Shown here piece after piece: positions 1 through 6,431 of a DNA stretch of 11,334 bases. The position numbers and the translations under genes are program-made. Numbering within the stretch: the stretch's first letter is position 1; each line of letters opens with the position of its first letter. Source of the DNA: Clostridiales bacterium (lineage in GTDB: Bacteria > Bacillota_A > Clostridia > Christensenellales > Christensenellaceae); contig QANA01000030.1 in NCBI GenBank assembly GCA_003149735.1, positions 1 through 11,334 on the forward strand, in the 5' to 3' direction. A model generated the notes under the pieces. The model was not told the DNA's origin. It saw only the letters and a program-made list of their open reading frames with translations, and ran no database searches.

Positions 1-68
1 ACCAGCCATACCGTTTCCGGCGATATGTACTCCTTCACCAGCGCCGAGATTTCGCTTAACTCGTTCAC
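1..68 (-). CDS. Partial CDS running off the left edge, possibly phage holin
   Basis: Reading the minus strand, an open frame begins with GTG at 68 and continues past position 1. The visible residues read M(V)NELSEISALVKEYISPET, then VWL. A purine-rich AAGGGGGTG ribosome site lies just before the GTG. An in-frame ATG at 86 is the alternative start, but it would put the ribosome site inside the gene. A short N-terminal segment ending in a Pro-containing stretch and then turning hydrophobic is seen in small phage holins. The position just after the XkdX-like gene is where holin and endolysin genes normally sit in Bacillota prophages. Only 22 codons are visible, so the family assignment is an inference from position and a short resemblance. 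Confidence 0.4.
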   Translation of the reverse strand, partial: MNELSEISALVKEYISPETVWL

Positions 69-97
69 CCTTTCACCCCCTTTCATATAAAACTCCA

Positions 98-142
98 AAA
101 CAAAAGGGAAATTGCCCTAAAAAGAGCAACTTCCCTTCTTTT
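98..142. terminator. Imperfect hairpin with T-tracts on both sides, candidate bidirectional terminator
   Basis: GGGAAATTGC (106-115) pairs with GCAACTTCCC (126-135) with one A-C mismatch around a 10-base loop. On the plus strand TTCTTTT follows. On the minus strand TTTTGTTTT follows. It lies between the tail genes and the next minus-strand gene starting at 68, so it may end or attenuate tail-operon transcription before the lysis module. Confidence 0.5.
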
Positions 143-169
143 ACAATCTGCTATTTTATATGCTTTCGT

Positions 170-223
170 TTATTGTGTCGCTGCGCTGTTACCAATTAGC
201 TCATCTGACTCTTTATCCGTCAT
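170..223 (-). CDS. Possible 17-residue micro-ORF
   Basis: The minus strand has ATG at 223, 17 codons (MTDKESDELIGNSAATQ) and TAA. It is preceded by AAAGGAGGGG, a near-perfect ribosome site four or five bases from the ATG, which is somewhat close. The peptide is acidic and polar, with no membrane segment and no family I recognise. It sits between two hairpins, between the XkdX-like gene and the putative holin. It could be a real small phage protein, a leader peptide that couples ribosome traffic to the hairpin downstream at 98-142, or the decayed start of a lost gene. The ribosome site is the only strong support. Confidence 0.35.
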   Translation of the reverse strand: MTDKESDELIGNSAATQ

Positions 224-270
224 TTCCCCTCCTTTCCTATTCTGTATAATCTTTGTAAAAATGTTATTAA

Positions 271-304
271 GAAGTTGCCCTCCCATTTTGGGAGGGCTTT
301 TCTT
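271..304. terminator. Perfect 8-bp GC-rich hairpin, terminator-like
   Basis: GCCCTCCC (277-284), loop ATTTT, GGGAGGGC (290-297) is a perfect stem. On the plus strand it is followed by TTTTCTTTT, a good intrinsic-terminator tract. On the minus strand, where it follows the XkdX-like stop codon, the downstream tract is AACTTCTTAA, which is weak. Position suggests a role at the end of the minus-strand tail operon. Sequence favours termination of plus-strand transcripts entering from the left. Confidence 0.6.
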
Positions 305-430
305 TTAGAGCTGCGGGGTTGCCAGAATCAAGTCTCTCTGTTCCACTGTGATGAACAGAGGGCAGTAAGCTCTTACCTTGGCTTCATTGATAGTTCCAGC
401 GACCCACATAGACAGAATAAAGTTGTACAT
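305..430 (-). CDS. XkdX-like small phage protein (41 aa)
   Basis: ATG at 430 follows AAAGGAGG with eight bases between, and the frame ends with TAA at 305-307. The product starts MYNFILSMWVAGTINEAKVR and continues with a segment reading ITVEQRDLILATPQL. A short protein with an N-terminal aromatic/hydrophobic stretch, then a 'lysine/valine.. ITVEQ..' helix, is characteristic of the XkdX family. That family lies directly after tail-fibre genes in many Bacillota prophages and has no established biochemical role. The location here matches: it follows the 115-residue tail accessory gene and precedes the presumed lysis genes. The assignment rests on size, motif and context. Confidence 0.65.
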   Translation of the reverse strand: MYNFILSMWVAGTINEAKVRAYCPLFITVEQRDLILATPQL

Positions 431-485
431 ACTTGTTTCCTCCTTTAGAAACATAAAGTGTTATTTAAACTGGTGAATTACCAGT

Positions 486-833
486 TTACGGTTGTGTTTG
501 CATAGTCAGAATAGTGTCCATCAAACCAAGAATTGCCATATCGATTTCACTAGCTTTCTTATCCTGCTCTGCTTGACTGTTTTCCAGCTCATAAATGCGC
601 TTGCCAAACTGTTTGCTGTAAATGTCAAGTTGTTCAGCCAGAGTATCGGATACTTCTGCCGGCACTTCATAGTCGATTGGCATAGTAAAGCGGTATTCTT
701 GGTAATAATAGATTTTATCTTCTTCATTGTACTGGATGTTGGTCGGTAGATAAAATGTTCCAGCATCCATTTTAGAAGTAGGGTAGACCTCTGATGTACA
801 GTCAGAGATATACCAGTTATTTGGAATTGTCAT
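486..833 (-). CDS. Phage tail accessory protein, unknown function (115 aa)
   Basis: ATG at 833 lies behind GAAGGGAAC, 15 bases after the stop of the large receptor-binding gene, so the two are probably co-transcribed. The first ~55 residues are rich in Tyr, Asn and Pro and look beta-structured (YLPTNIQYNEEDKIYYYQEY). Residues ~57-105 are helical with a coiled-coil look (AEQLDIYSKQFGKRIYELEN and following) and end in a hydrophobic AILGLMDTIL segment. Small proteins of this layout often follow tail-fibre genes in prophages and are thought to be fibre chaperones or minor baseplate parts. I do not recognise a characterised homologue. No signal peptide or clear membrane helix is seen. Confidence 0.75.
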   Translation of the reverse strand: MTIPNNWYISDCTSEVYPTSKMDAGTFYLPTNIQYNEEDKIYYYQEYRFTMPIDYEVPAEVSDTLAEQLDIYSKQFGKRIYELENSQAEQDKKASEIDMAILGLMDTILTMQTQP

Positions 834-848
834 TTGTTCCCTTCTTTC

Positions 849-3800
849 TTAAACAATAGTAAAGCATCCTTCGCTATCGCTTTCTATTGAAACTAGCGTG
901 TTAGATAAAGGTTTGCAAAGCGGACGCACCCCATAACCAGTGTAGTTCGCATCGTAGCTGTACAGCGTACCACTAGAGTGGACACAGCGCACACTGTTGG
1001 AGTTGGGCGGATATGGTGTTCTACACCAGTAATATTTACCTGTAACAACCCTGTCCCCATCATTATTAAAAATATCTAATTTCGACCCACCAGTGCCAGA
1101 TTCTAAGCCCATTTCGGCGGTTGATGGTAAAACTATCCTATTCTGAAAACTCTCTGAACCGCCGCCGTCTACGCTGTGTTTCGTAACAACCCAACTTGCA
1201 TTTTCCAGTACGCTAATTTCCTTTTCAGTCCAGCCGTTTAAGAATCCTGCAACATTGGTATAATTAGGTGGTGCGTCTGCACTGTGTTGTGAAGAATACC
1301 AACTGTTTGCAGGGCTGGAACTGTTAAGCCACTGACGAATGTTAGACCAGATATAACGGTTGTTACCATAAACTCTACGGTTGCTGTTAGAGTTGTTTGG
1401 CTCTTTATTATCAAACATCTTGTTTCCAATAACACCAACGCTTTCACCATCCAAAATCAGCCGCAAGCTCTGGTCTGCACTGTCTCTACATACCAACCAT
1501 TTTAAAGGATTTCCATTGAATTTACCCAACTTTACCTTTGACTTTGATGGAAGTTTGGAGAGTTCCTGCCCGTCAGGCATGATTGGAAGATATGCTATAG
1601 CACCCTCCAACATGGTCTGATATTGCTTCTTGGAGTTATAGGTAAATTGTCTTGCATAAAACTCTTTCTTTTTATCCCAAACTACTGTTCGTTCCAGAGG
1701 TGGGGTAAAGATAAAGGTATAACATCCATCAGAATCAGGGGTATCAGATACAAGAGTGGTTTCAGGAATGGAGCAGATAGGTCGAATTGCTCCATCGTAG
1801 CTGTTGTAGCCGCCAGAATATTGCGTTCCATCAGACTTTACTTGATAGTTGATGCAAGCCGAGGTAGGGAATGGAGTCCTTGTCCAGTAAGTCGAACCTG
1901 CTTGTCTGTCGGAATCACTGTTGAAAATATCCAACTTACTGCCGCCGTCCTCACTTGAAAATCCCATTTCCGTTGTGGATGGCAAAACAACCCTGCTTCT
2001 AAAAGTCTCTTTTCCACTACCATCGATACCGGATTTTGTAACCGTCCATTCGGCAAGCTCTAACAGGTCTAGTTCTTCCTTTTTCCAGCCGTTTAAGAAT
2101 CCTGCAACATTGGTATAATCAGGTGGAGCGTCATAGGTTTGAGCTTTTACAAACCACTGATTTGCACCCTTTTCGGCATTGAGCCATTGGTGGAGGTTGG
2201 TGTAAATGTATCGGTTGTTGCCGTATTTCTGACGGTCACTATTACCATTACTTGGTTCTGCGGCATCGAGAATTTTGCTTCCTAAAGCGGTCATGCTTTC
2301 TGTTGACATCACCAAAATCAGCTTGTTTTCAGCGTTGCGGCTGACCAGCCATTGTAAATCTGCATCACCATAGCGACCCAACTTTACCTTTGACTTTGAT
2401 GGAAGGTCTGCGATAGTTTTACCTGTCGCCAGTGTTTGTGCAGAAGATTCCTCGTACATATCGTAGCTGCCATCTTTATTTGGAGTTGGTTTGAGTTTAA
2501 AGGACAATGGTAAAACAAAAGCAGGGCGTAGTCCTTTTAAGACATTTTGAGGGGTGGAAATGGTCGCCATCCGACCAACAGATGTAATGTAATATGGCTG
2601 CAATCCTATCGTAGAACGAGTCCAATAATCACTGCCAACACCGTTGTAAAATGCGATGCGACGAGCATCAGAAGAAAAATAGTCAATTTTCTTTCCAAGT
2701 GCTACACCACCAGAAGGTTCGGTAAATCCCATTTCCGTGAGCGACAAAAGAAATACTTTGTCTTTGGATGTTGATGAAGATTCACCCATCACAGTTGTAT
2801 CCAGCACATAATCCTTTACAACCATCTTGTTAAAGAAAGTATCGTTACACCATGTTCTCAAAGTCGAATTACTCCATAAGACCTTGCTGGCAGCTTGTGT
2901 TTCTACACAGTCTTTTCGCAATAACAAAGCTCCATTCTGTGTAGGATAGTCTTTGCACAAATAGATATATGGGTGTAATTTACCGTCAGATTCTTTGATA
3001 TTGATAATACTTTCCGCTGCTGCACTAGAGGAAGAAATTTCTGATAATGCAATGGGTGGAAGAGTGGTCTGATTCGTTATAACCTCATCTCTTGTCAGCT
3101 CAATCTTTGTGCCGTCATTCACATTCTTCGGTTCATGCTCACCGTATACCCACACTGCACCAGCGAGGTCTTTTGCTCTACTTTCCTCCATCTTGTCAGC
3201 AGAGATTACAATAGGCTGCGTTTCCATGGCAGATTCTAAAACATAGTCTGTGCCGTTGAAAACGAATTGTGTTAAGCTATCTATTGAAATTTCTGGTTCT
3301 ACTGATAAAGGGTTTGATACTAAATATTCCGCTTCTTTTTCTGGTGCTTTTGGAGAAAGTGTTCCACTGCTTAATGTTTCGTATGTATAAACAACTGTAG
3401 TTGCTGCTTTTTTTTCAAAATTCAAACCTCTCCAAAAGGTGTTGTTAGGGTCTGTCGGATGAGGAAAACCAATATGCGCTCCCTCTGGAACTTCTACTGT
3501 AATTCCAACATTTATTGCCCACCCTGTATTTCTCCACCAGTTGATTAAGACATTTCTTTCTTCTGCTGTCCATTCATAAAGAAATCCTGATTCGTTACCA
3601 TAATAAGGACTTTTTTTATCAGGAGAATTAAGCCATTTGCAAAGAGTTGTTTTAGTGAAATCTTCCCTTGAACCATCGTTAGGGAGAGATTCTTGGTAGT
3701 TATATCCTTCATAATATGCTCTCGGAGAAATTAAATTTCTGTCATAAATTCTAAGATAATTGTTACCTCTTTCTCCTGCTTTATTTGCAAAACCATCTAT

Positions 3801-3983
3801 AACTTTCCATCGAATGGGTTTTCCTTTGTATTTACCGAGAAGGATTGTAGAACCTGCGGGCACACTAAGAAAACCCACCGTTTCATGTTTCCCTTTATTC
3901 GCCCTAAAATTATCCAACAACGGGGGCAGCGTGTCATTCTGTCCCCCACCACCAAACGATATTGTATTTCCGTAAATTGCCAT
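849..3983 (-). CDS. Large multi-domain tail protein with DUF6273-like repeats, probable receptor-binding protein (1044 aa)
   Basis: The start is ATG at 3983, preceded by AGGAGG with six bases between. An upstream in-frame TTG at 4001 would place that ribosome site inside the gene. The N-terminus (MAIYGNTISFGGGGQNDTLP) probably attaches to the baseplate. Four related modules follow: ~40-190 (degenerate, LLGKYKGKPIRWKVID), ~325-500 (ends GLRPAFVLP), ~530-745 (ends AIRPICSIP) and ~805-1025 (ends GVRPLCKP). Modules three and four share SKSKVKLG, YGNNRYI, TNVAGFLNGW, GSKLDIFN and Y(W)xRTP, with identical DNA stretches. These are hallmarks of DUF6273-like modules, which appear related to formylglycine-generating-enzyme/C-type-lectin folds found on many phage adhesins. 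The likely role is host-surface binding at the tail tip. Downstream of a BppU-like gene this is the expected place for it. No catalytic function is evident. Confidence 0.85.
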   Translation of the reverse strand: MAIYGNTISFGGGGQNDTLPPLLDNFRANKGKHETVGFLSVPAGSTILLGKYKGKPIRWKVIDGFANKAGERGNNYLRIYDRNLISPRAYYEGYNYQESLPNDGSREDFTKTTLCKWLNSPDKKSPYYGNESGFLYEWTAEERNVLINWWRNTGWAINVGITVEVPEGAHIGFPHPTDPNNTFWRGLNFEKKAATTVVYTYETLSSGTLSPKAPEKEAEYLVSNPLSVEPEISIDSLTQFVFNGTDYVLESAMETQPIVISADKMEESRAKDLAGAVWVYGEHEPKNVNDGTKIELTRDEVITNQTTLPPIALSEISSSSAAAESIINIKESDGKLHPYIYLCKDYPTQNGALLLRKDCVETQAASKVLWSNSTLRTWCNDTFFNKMVVKDYVLDTTVMGESSSTSKDKVFLLSLTEMGFTEPSGGVALGKKIDYFSSDARRIAFYNGVGSDYWTRSTIGLQPYYITSVGRMATISTPQNVLKGLRPAFVLPLSFKLKPTPNKDGSYDMYEESSAQTLATGKTIADLPSKSKVKLGRYGDADLQWLVSRNAENKLILVMSTESMTALGSKILDAAEPSNGNSDRQKYGNNRYIYTNLHQWLNAEKGANQWFVKAQTYDAPPDYTNVAGFLNGWKKEELDLLELAEWTVTKSGIDGSGKETFRSRVVLPSTTEMGFSSEDGGSKLDIFNSDSDRQAGSTYWTRTPFPTSACINYQVKSDGTQYSGGYNSYDGAIRPICSIPETTLVSDTPDSDGCYTFIFTPPLERTVVWDKKKEFYARQFTYNSKKQYQTMLEGAIAYLPIMPDGQELSKLPSKSKVKLGKFNGNPLKWLVCRDSADQSLRLILDGESVGVIGNKMFDNKEPNNSNSNRRVYGNNRYIWSNIRQWLNSSSPANSWYSSQHSADAPPNYTNVAGFLNGWTEKEISVLENASWVVTKHSVDGGGSESFQNRIVLPSTAEMGLESGTGGSKLDIFNNDGDRVVTGKYYWCRTPYPPNSNSVRCVHSSGTLYSYDANYTGYGVRPLCKPLSNTLVSIESDSEGCFTIV
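1229..2405 (-). repeat. Intragenic duplication, spaced about 855 bp
   Basis: Identical DNA stretches recur inside the receptor-binding gene. A 36-base segment at 1229-1264 equals 2084-2119, and a 30-base segment at 1524-1553 equals 2376-2405. The offsets of 855 and 852 bases define a repeat unit of roughly 285 codons, covering modules three and four of the protein. Identity this high at the DNA level suggests a fairly recent duplication or continuing gene conversion. Confidence 0.9.
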
Positions 3984-3993
3984 AACACACCTC

Positions 3994-5382
3994 CTAAGCA
4001 ATCACTTTCGTTGATACAAGCTCTGCTTGCAGCATAATATCATTTTGCGGTTTTGCGCCGTAAATCAGTACGCTTGCCCTTCCGCTATCGTTCTTTCCAA
4101 GTATTGCGGTAACCCCGTCGTTGAGAAGTTCCACCAACATGGTATCGGAGGTTGGCGAAAGGTTGATTTTCGTATTTTCTGTAATTTCAGGATTCGTAAA
4201 CGTCTGGGAATATACCCCTTCACTCAACATTTCCCATGCGGATTTTGATAAAACAATCGAAATCAACTTGGATTTTTCCGCTTGCAACGCCGCCTTTTTC
4301 GCTTCCTCTGCATTTTTTGCTGCATTTGCCTGAGCAGTCTGCGCCACTGTTTTCGCCTGTTCGGCGGCCTGTTCCGAAGCAGCTGCGTTCTGGGCAGATG
4401 TACCTGCCTCCGTTGCTTTTGCTAATGCTGTTTCGGCAGATTTTGCCGCAGCTTTGGCATTGGTATCGGCAGACTGTGCATTGCTTTGTGTTTCGTTCCT
4501 CCACTGTTCTATCTGTTTTGCCTGCGTGTTTATTGTTTCAACGGCTCCTGTCGCTGTTTTAGCAGCGGCTTGCGCTTTGGTTGTCGCTTCCTCCACCCTG
4601 CCGGTCATTTCCGACACTGTGTTGTACTTCTCGCTTACACTGTTTGATTCTGTCACAACCTGCCGCTGAATCAGTTCCGTTTCCTGCCGCGCCGCTTCTG
4701 CTGCCGCTGCCGATTGCTGCGCGGTGTTCGCCGCATTCACAGCCCCCTGCGCTGCCGAATCAATCTGATTTTTCGATTCCTCCACAAATTCTGTCAATTC
4801 GGGAATCGTTTTGTTTTCCAACACGCTGACTGTCTGCTGCAATTCGGTTGATTTTTGGATCAGAAGTTCGGAGATTTCCTTTGCCTGCTCCAAAGTGGGA
4901 AGGATTTCGTCCAGACTTCCCCCCGCGTTTTCCAAAGCCTTTATTATCTTTTCAATCATCTCGTTTAACTGCTGTTCAAACTGTTCCAGTTTGTTCGGTG
5001 GAGGAACCGGTTGCCTTCCCTGCGGGTCCGATCGAATGATTGCCGGATTTCCCGTCCACTTTGCCACAATGTTGTTTTTGCTGTCCGTTCCGGTTAATGT
5101 AAGCATGACCCGCCCGGGAACAGCGGTAAATTCCCTGGTAATCTGCCAGTCCAGAAAAATATGCTGTTCACTCATCTTCTTCGGCAACACCCAGACCGCT
5201 TCGCTTCCCGAATCTTCCGAAACCGCCTTGATTTGATAGGAAAGCGCTGTCAAATCAACCTCTTTCCTGTTTTTTGGCAGAATAAACCGCACCGGCTCCA
5301 CGTTTATCTCGCCTTGTGTGTAATAAAATTCCAGTTCGGGATAATGCAGCCATGTTCCGTCTGAATATATTTTTCGCAACAA
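3994..5382 (-). CDS. BppU-like baseplate upper protein with long Ala-rich coiled coil (about 462 aa)
   Basis: Residues 1-125 (LRKIYSDGTWLHYPELEFYY onward, FLDWQITREFTAVPGRVMLT) form a beta-rich domain of the type at the N-terminus of BppU-family baseplate proteins, which attach adhesins to the tail. A PVPPPN linker follows. About 240 residues of coiled coil come next, with the stretch ~210-375 extremely rich in Ala, Gln, Glu and Thr. A compact C-terminal domain of ~90 residues ends the protein. The start is uncertain: AAAGGAG lies immediately before GTG 5388, too close, so TTG at 5382 or 5379 is preferred. The stop at 3994 is 10 bases before the next gene's ATG, so the two are probably co-translated. 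The long coiled coil suggests an oligomeric, probably trimeric, stalk holding the downstream receptor-binding protein. Confidence 0.8.
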   Translation of the reverse strand: MLRKIYSDGTWLHYPELEFYYTQGEINVEPVRFILPKNRKEVDLTALSYQIKAVSEDSGSEAVWVLPKKMSEQHIFLDWQITREFTAVPGRVMLTLTGTDSKNNIVAKWTGNPAIIRSDPQGRQPVPPPNKLEQFEQQLNEMIEKIIKALENAGGSLDEILPTLEQAKEISELLIQKSTELQQTVSVLENKTIPELTEFVEESKNQIDSAAQGAVNAANTAQQSAAAAEAARQETELIQRQVVTESNSVSEKYNTVSEMTGRVEEATTKAQAAAKTATGAVETINTQAKQIEQWRNETQSNAQSADTNAKAAAKSAETALAKATEAGTSAQNAAASEQAAEQAKTVAQTAQANAAKNAEEAKKAALQAEKSKLISIVLSKSAWEMLSEGVYSQTFTNPEITENTKINLSPTSDTMLVELLNDGVTAILGKNDSGRASVLIYGAKPQNDIMLQAELVSTKVIA

Positions 5383-5409
5383 TATCACTCCTTTTTGATT
5401 ATTTTATAA

Positions 5410-5437
5410 ATTATTTTGATTATGTTTTTCTTGACAA
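5410..5437 (-). promoter_or_regulatory. Candidate minus-strand promoter for the BppU unit
   Basis: Read on the minus strand, TTGTCA (5437-5432) is followed after 16 bases by AATAAT (5415-5410). Each hexamer matches the sigma-70/SigA consensus at five of six positions. The stretch is very AT-rich, so a chance match is possible. A start near 5403 would give a very short leader to the ribosome site at about 5390. A promoter here would make sense because the plus-strand cassette and its terminator separate this gene from the upstream tail operon. Confidence 0.35.
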
Positions 5438-5459
5438 ATGTTTTGGAGTATGTTATGCT
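5431..5459 (+). promoter_or_regulatory. Strong SigA-type promoter for the plus-strand cassette
   Basis: TTGACA (5431-5436, perfect -35) is followed after exactly 17 bases by TATGCT (5454-5459). A TG one base before the -10 (5451-5452) gives an extended -10 element. The DUF4160 gene starts about 25 bases downstream of the expected transcription start. Its -35 overlaps that of the candidate minus-strand promoter, so the two would compete. Confidence 0.75.
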
Positions 5460-5490
5460 TATCTTATCAAAAGCAGAAAGGATTGACAAA

Positions 5491-5742
5491 ATGCCGGAAA
5501 TTAGCCGTTTTTATGGAATTATCATCAAAATGTTTTTTAAACCTAAAGAACATGAACCCAGCCATCTTCATGCTTTATATGGAGAATATGTGGGAATTTT
5601 TAATCTGCAAAACATGGAAATGATTGAAGGAGACCTTCCCAAACGAGCACAAGACCTCGTTCGTGAATGGATGGAGCAGAATCAACAAGAGCTTTTAGAA
5701 ATGTGGGATACTCAAAATTTAAGAAAATTACCGCCGCTGTAA
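5491..5742 (+). CDS. DUF4160 family protein (83 aa), putative toxin-antitoxin-type partner
   Basis: The product begins MPEISRFYGIIIKMFFKPKE and continues HEPSHLHALYGEYVGIF, the signature start of DUF4160 proteins (P.I..F.GI.I.M...EH.PPHFH..Y.). The C-terminus reads LVREWMEQNQQELLEMWD, also typical of the family. The ATG at 5491 follows AAAGG eight bases upstream. An in-frame ATG at 5416 lies upstream of the promoter and would extend the protein with sequence unlike the family. DUF4160 genes very often sit directly before DUF2442 genes, as here, and the pair has been suggested to be a toxin-antitoxin-like unit. No biochemical function is firmly known to me. The two His of the HEPSHLH motif are conserved and may be functional. 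Confidence 0.85.
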   Translation: MPEISRFYGIIIKMFFKPKEHEPSHLHALYGEYVGIFNLQNMEMIEGDLPKRAQDLVREWMEQNQQELLEMWDTQNLRKLPPL

Positions 5743-5777
5743 AAACAGCGGCTTTTGCAAAACGGAGGTAGCAAAAG
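5733..5777 (+). promoter_or_regulatory. Tandem hairpins between DUF4160 and DUF2442; the second loops out the ribosome site
   Basis: Hairpin one is GCCGCTGT (5733-5740), loop AAAA, ACAGCGGC (5745-5752), a perfect 8-bp stem spanning the DUF4160 stop codon and followed by TTTT. Hairpin two pairs CTTTTGC (5752-5758) with GCAAAAG (5771-5777), a perfect 7-bp stem. Its 12-base loop holds the GGAGG ribosome site, and its 3' arm ends right against the DUF2442 ATG. They could attenuate transcription or tune translation of the second gene. Confidence 0.55.
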
Positions 5778-6029
5778 ATGATTCCAAGAATAAAATCCGT
5801 AAACCCCATGCCCAACTATTTCCTTCATGTTGTTTTTGATGACGGCAAAGATGTGTTGTATGACGTAAAAGACGATATACAAACCATTACAAGTTATTCC
5901 GACCTCAAGACAATTCACGGATTGTTTGAGCAGGTTCAGCTTGACCAAAGCCGCACCTGTGTTTTTTGGAACGACATGATTGATCTTCCAAGCGATACTA
6001 TCTACGAATACGGCTTAGAAAGAAGGTAA
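5778..6029 (+). CDS. DUF2442 family protein (83 aa)
   Basis: The sequence MIPRIKSVNPMPNYFLHVVF, then DDGKDVLYDVKDDI, then FWNDMIDLPSDTIYEYG matches DUF2442. Members open with 'P.I..V.P...Y.L.V.F.DG....YDV' and close with a 'v.W.ndiDl..d.lYe.G' motif. The ATG at 5778 follows GGAGGTAGCAAAAG. It is the usual neighbour of DUF4160 and probably its binding partner, possibly the antitoxin-like or DNA-binding member, though this is not established. The stop is only four bases before the next gene's GTG. No membrane or signal segments are seen. Confidence 0.85.
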   Translation: MIPRIKSVNPMPNYFLHVVFDDGKDVLYDVKDDIQTITSYSDLKTIHGLFEQVQLDQSRTCVFWNDMIDLPSDTIYEYGLERR

Positions 6030-6033
6030 TCTT

Positions 6034-6291
6034 GTGTCCGTAACAAACAAAATTAAATCCCTGCTTTCTCTCAAGGGGAAGAAAAATATTGAACTTGCTG
6101 CATACCTCGGAATTTCTCCGCAATCTATGCAGAATAAATTATCCAGAGGAAGTTTTTCTGCTGAAGACCTGATTAAAATTTCTGATTTTCTGGAATGCCC
6201 CCTTTGTTTTGAAATTGATGATTCTCAAAAAATCGTACTGGATACTTCTGATATTCGTAAACCCGAAAAAACTATCGTGCAAAGTATTTAG
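6034..6291 (+). CDS. Small XRE-type helix-turn-helix regulator (85 aa)
   Basis: The GTG start at 6034 lies seven bases after GAAAGAAGG and four bases after the DUF2442 stop. Residues ~5-55 carry a classical Cro/CI-type helix-turn-helix: KIKSLLSLKGKKNIELAAYL, then GISPQSMQNKLSRGSFSAED, then LIKISDFLECP. The rest (FEIDDSQKIVLDTSDIRKPE) is the short beta tail common in this family of stand-alone regulators. It probably represses the promoter at 5431 and so controls the cassette, but no operator was proven. The last codons (TIVQSI) run directly into a HigA-like remnant in another frame, so the native C-terminus may have been altered by that junction. Confidence 0.85.
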   Translation: MSVTNKIKSLLSLKGKKNIELAAYLGISPQSMQNKLSRGSFSAEDLIKISDFLECPLCFEIDDSQKIVLDTSDIRKPEKTIVQSI

Positions 6292-6401
6292 CTCAGGCTG
6301 ACATCAGTAAACCGGAAAACGGAAATGCCAATCCGTCCTTAAAAACTCTGCACAGACTTTCTTCTGCTATGGGGAAAAAAGTAAAAATTTCGTTTGTTTA
6401 A
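6288..6401 (+). pseudogene. Start-less C-terminal remnant of a HigA-like XRE antitoxin
   Basis: In the frame beginning TTA at 6288, overlapping the XRE stop by a few bases, the plus strand encodes L-A then QADISKPENGNANPSLKTL, followed by HRLSSAMGKKVKISFV and TAA. This matches the end of HigA-type antitoxins: the recognition helix (Q.DISKLENGN.NPSLKTL) and the final beta strand (K.KI.FV). The upstream codons in this frame (NYRAKY) do not continue the family, and no start codon or ribosome site is present. The first helices of the HTH domain and any HigB toxin gene are missing. The recognition-helix Leu is replaced by Pro (SKPEN). It is therefore a decayed fragment, left by deletion or recombination at the edge of the cassette. 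Confidence 0.75.
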
Positions 6402-6431
6402 AACAGGAGGGAACTTCCCCCCTGTTTTTTT
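6401..6431. terminator. Bidirectional terminator between convergent units
   Basis: AAACAGG-A-GGG (6401-6411) pairs with CCC-C-CCTGTTT (6417-6427) with one A-C mismatch around AACTT. On the plus strand the stem runs into a seven-T tract. On the minus strand it is followed by TTTTAAAC. It lies directly between the HigA-like remnant stop and the stop codon of the minus-strand 119-residue gene, so it can end both. Confidence 0.8.

Noticed and set aside
849..1100. Possible diversity-generating retroelement variable region at the end of the receptor-binding gene
   Set aside because: The C-terminal lectin-like loop is Asn/Tyr/Ser-rich as in such targets, but no template repeat, accessory gene or reverse transcriptase is visible in the window.
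4220..4829. Several ORFs on both strands opposite the coiled-coil region of the BppU-like gene
   Set aside because: They come from the Ala/Gln/Glu-rich repetitive codon pattern and have no ribosome sites or recognisable proteins.
5416..5490. Longer form of the DUF4160 protein starting at 5416
   Set aside because: The extension overlaps the promoter and is unlike the family, whose members start at the MPxI motif.
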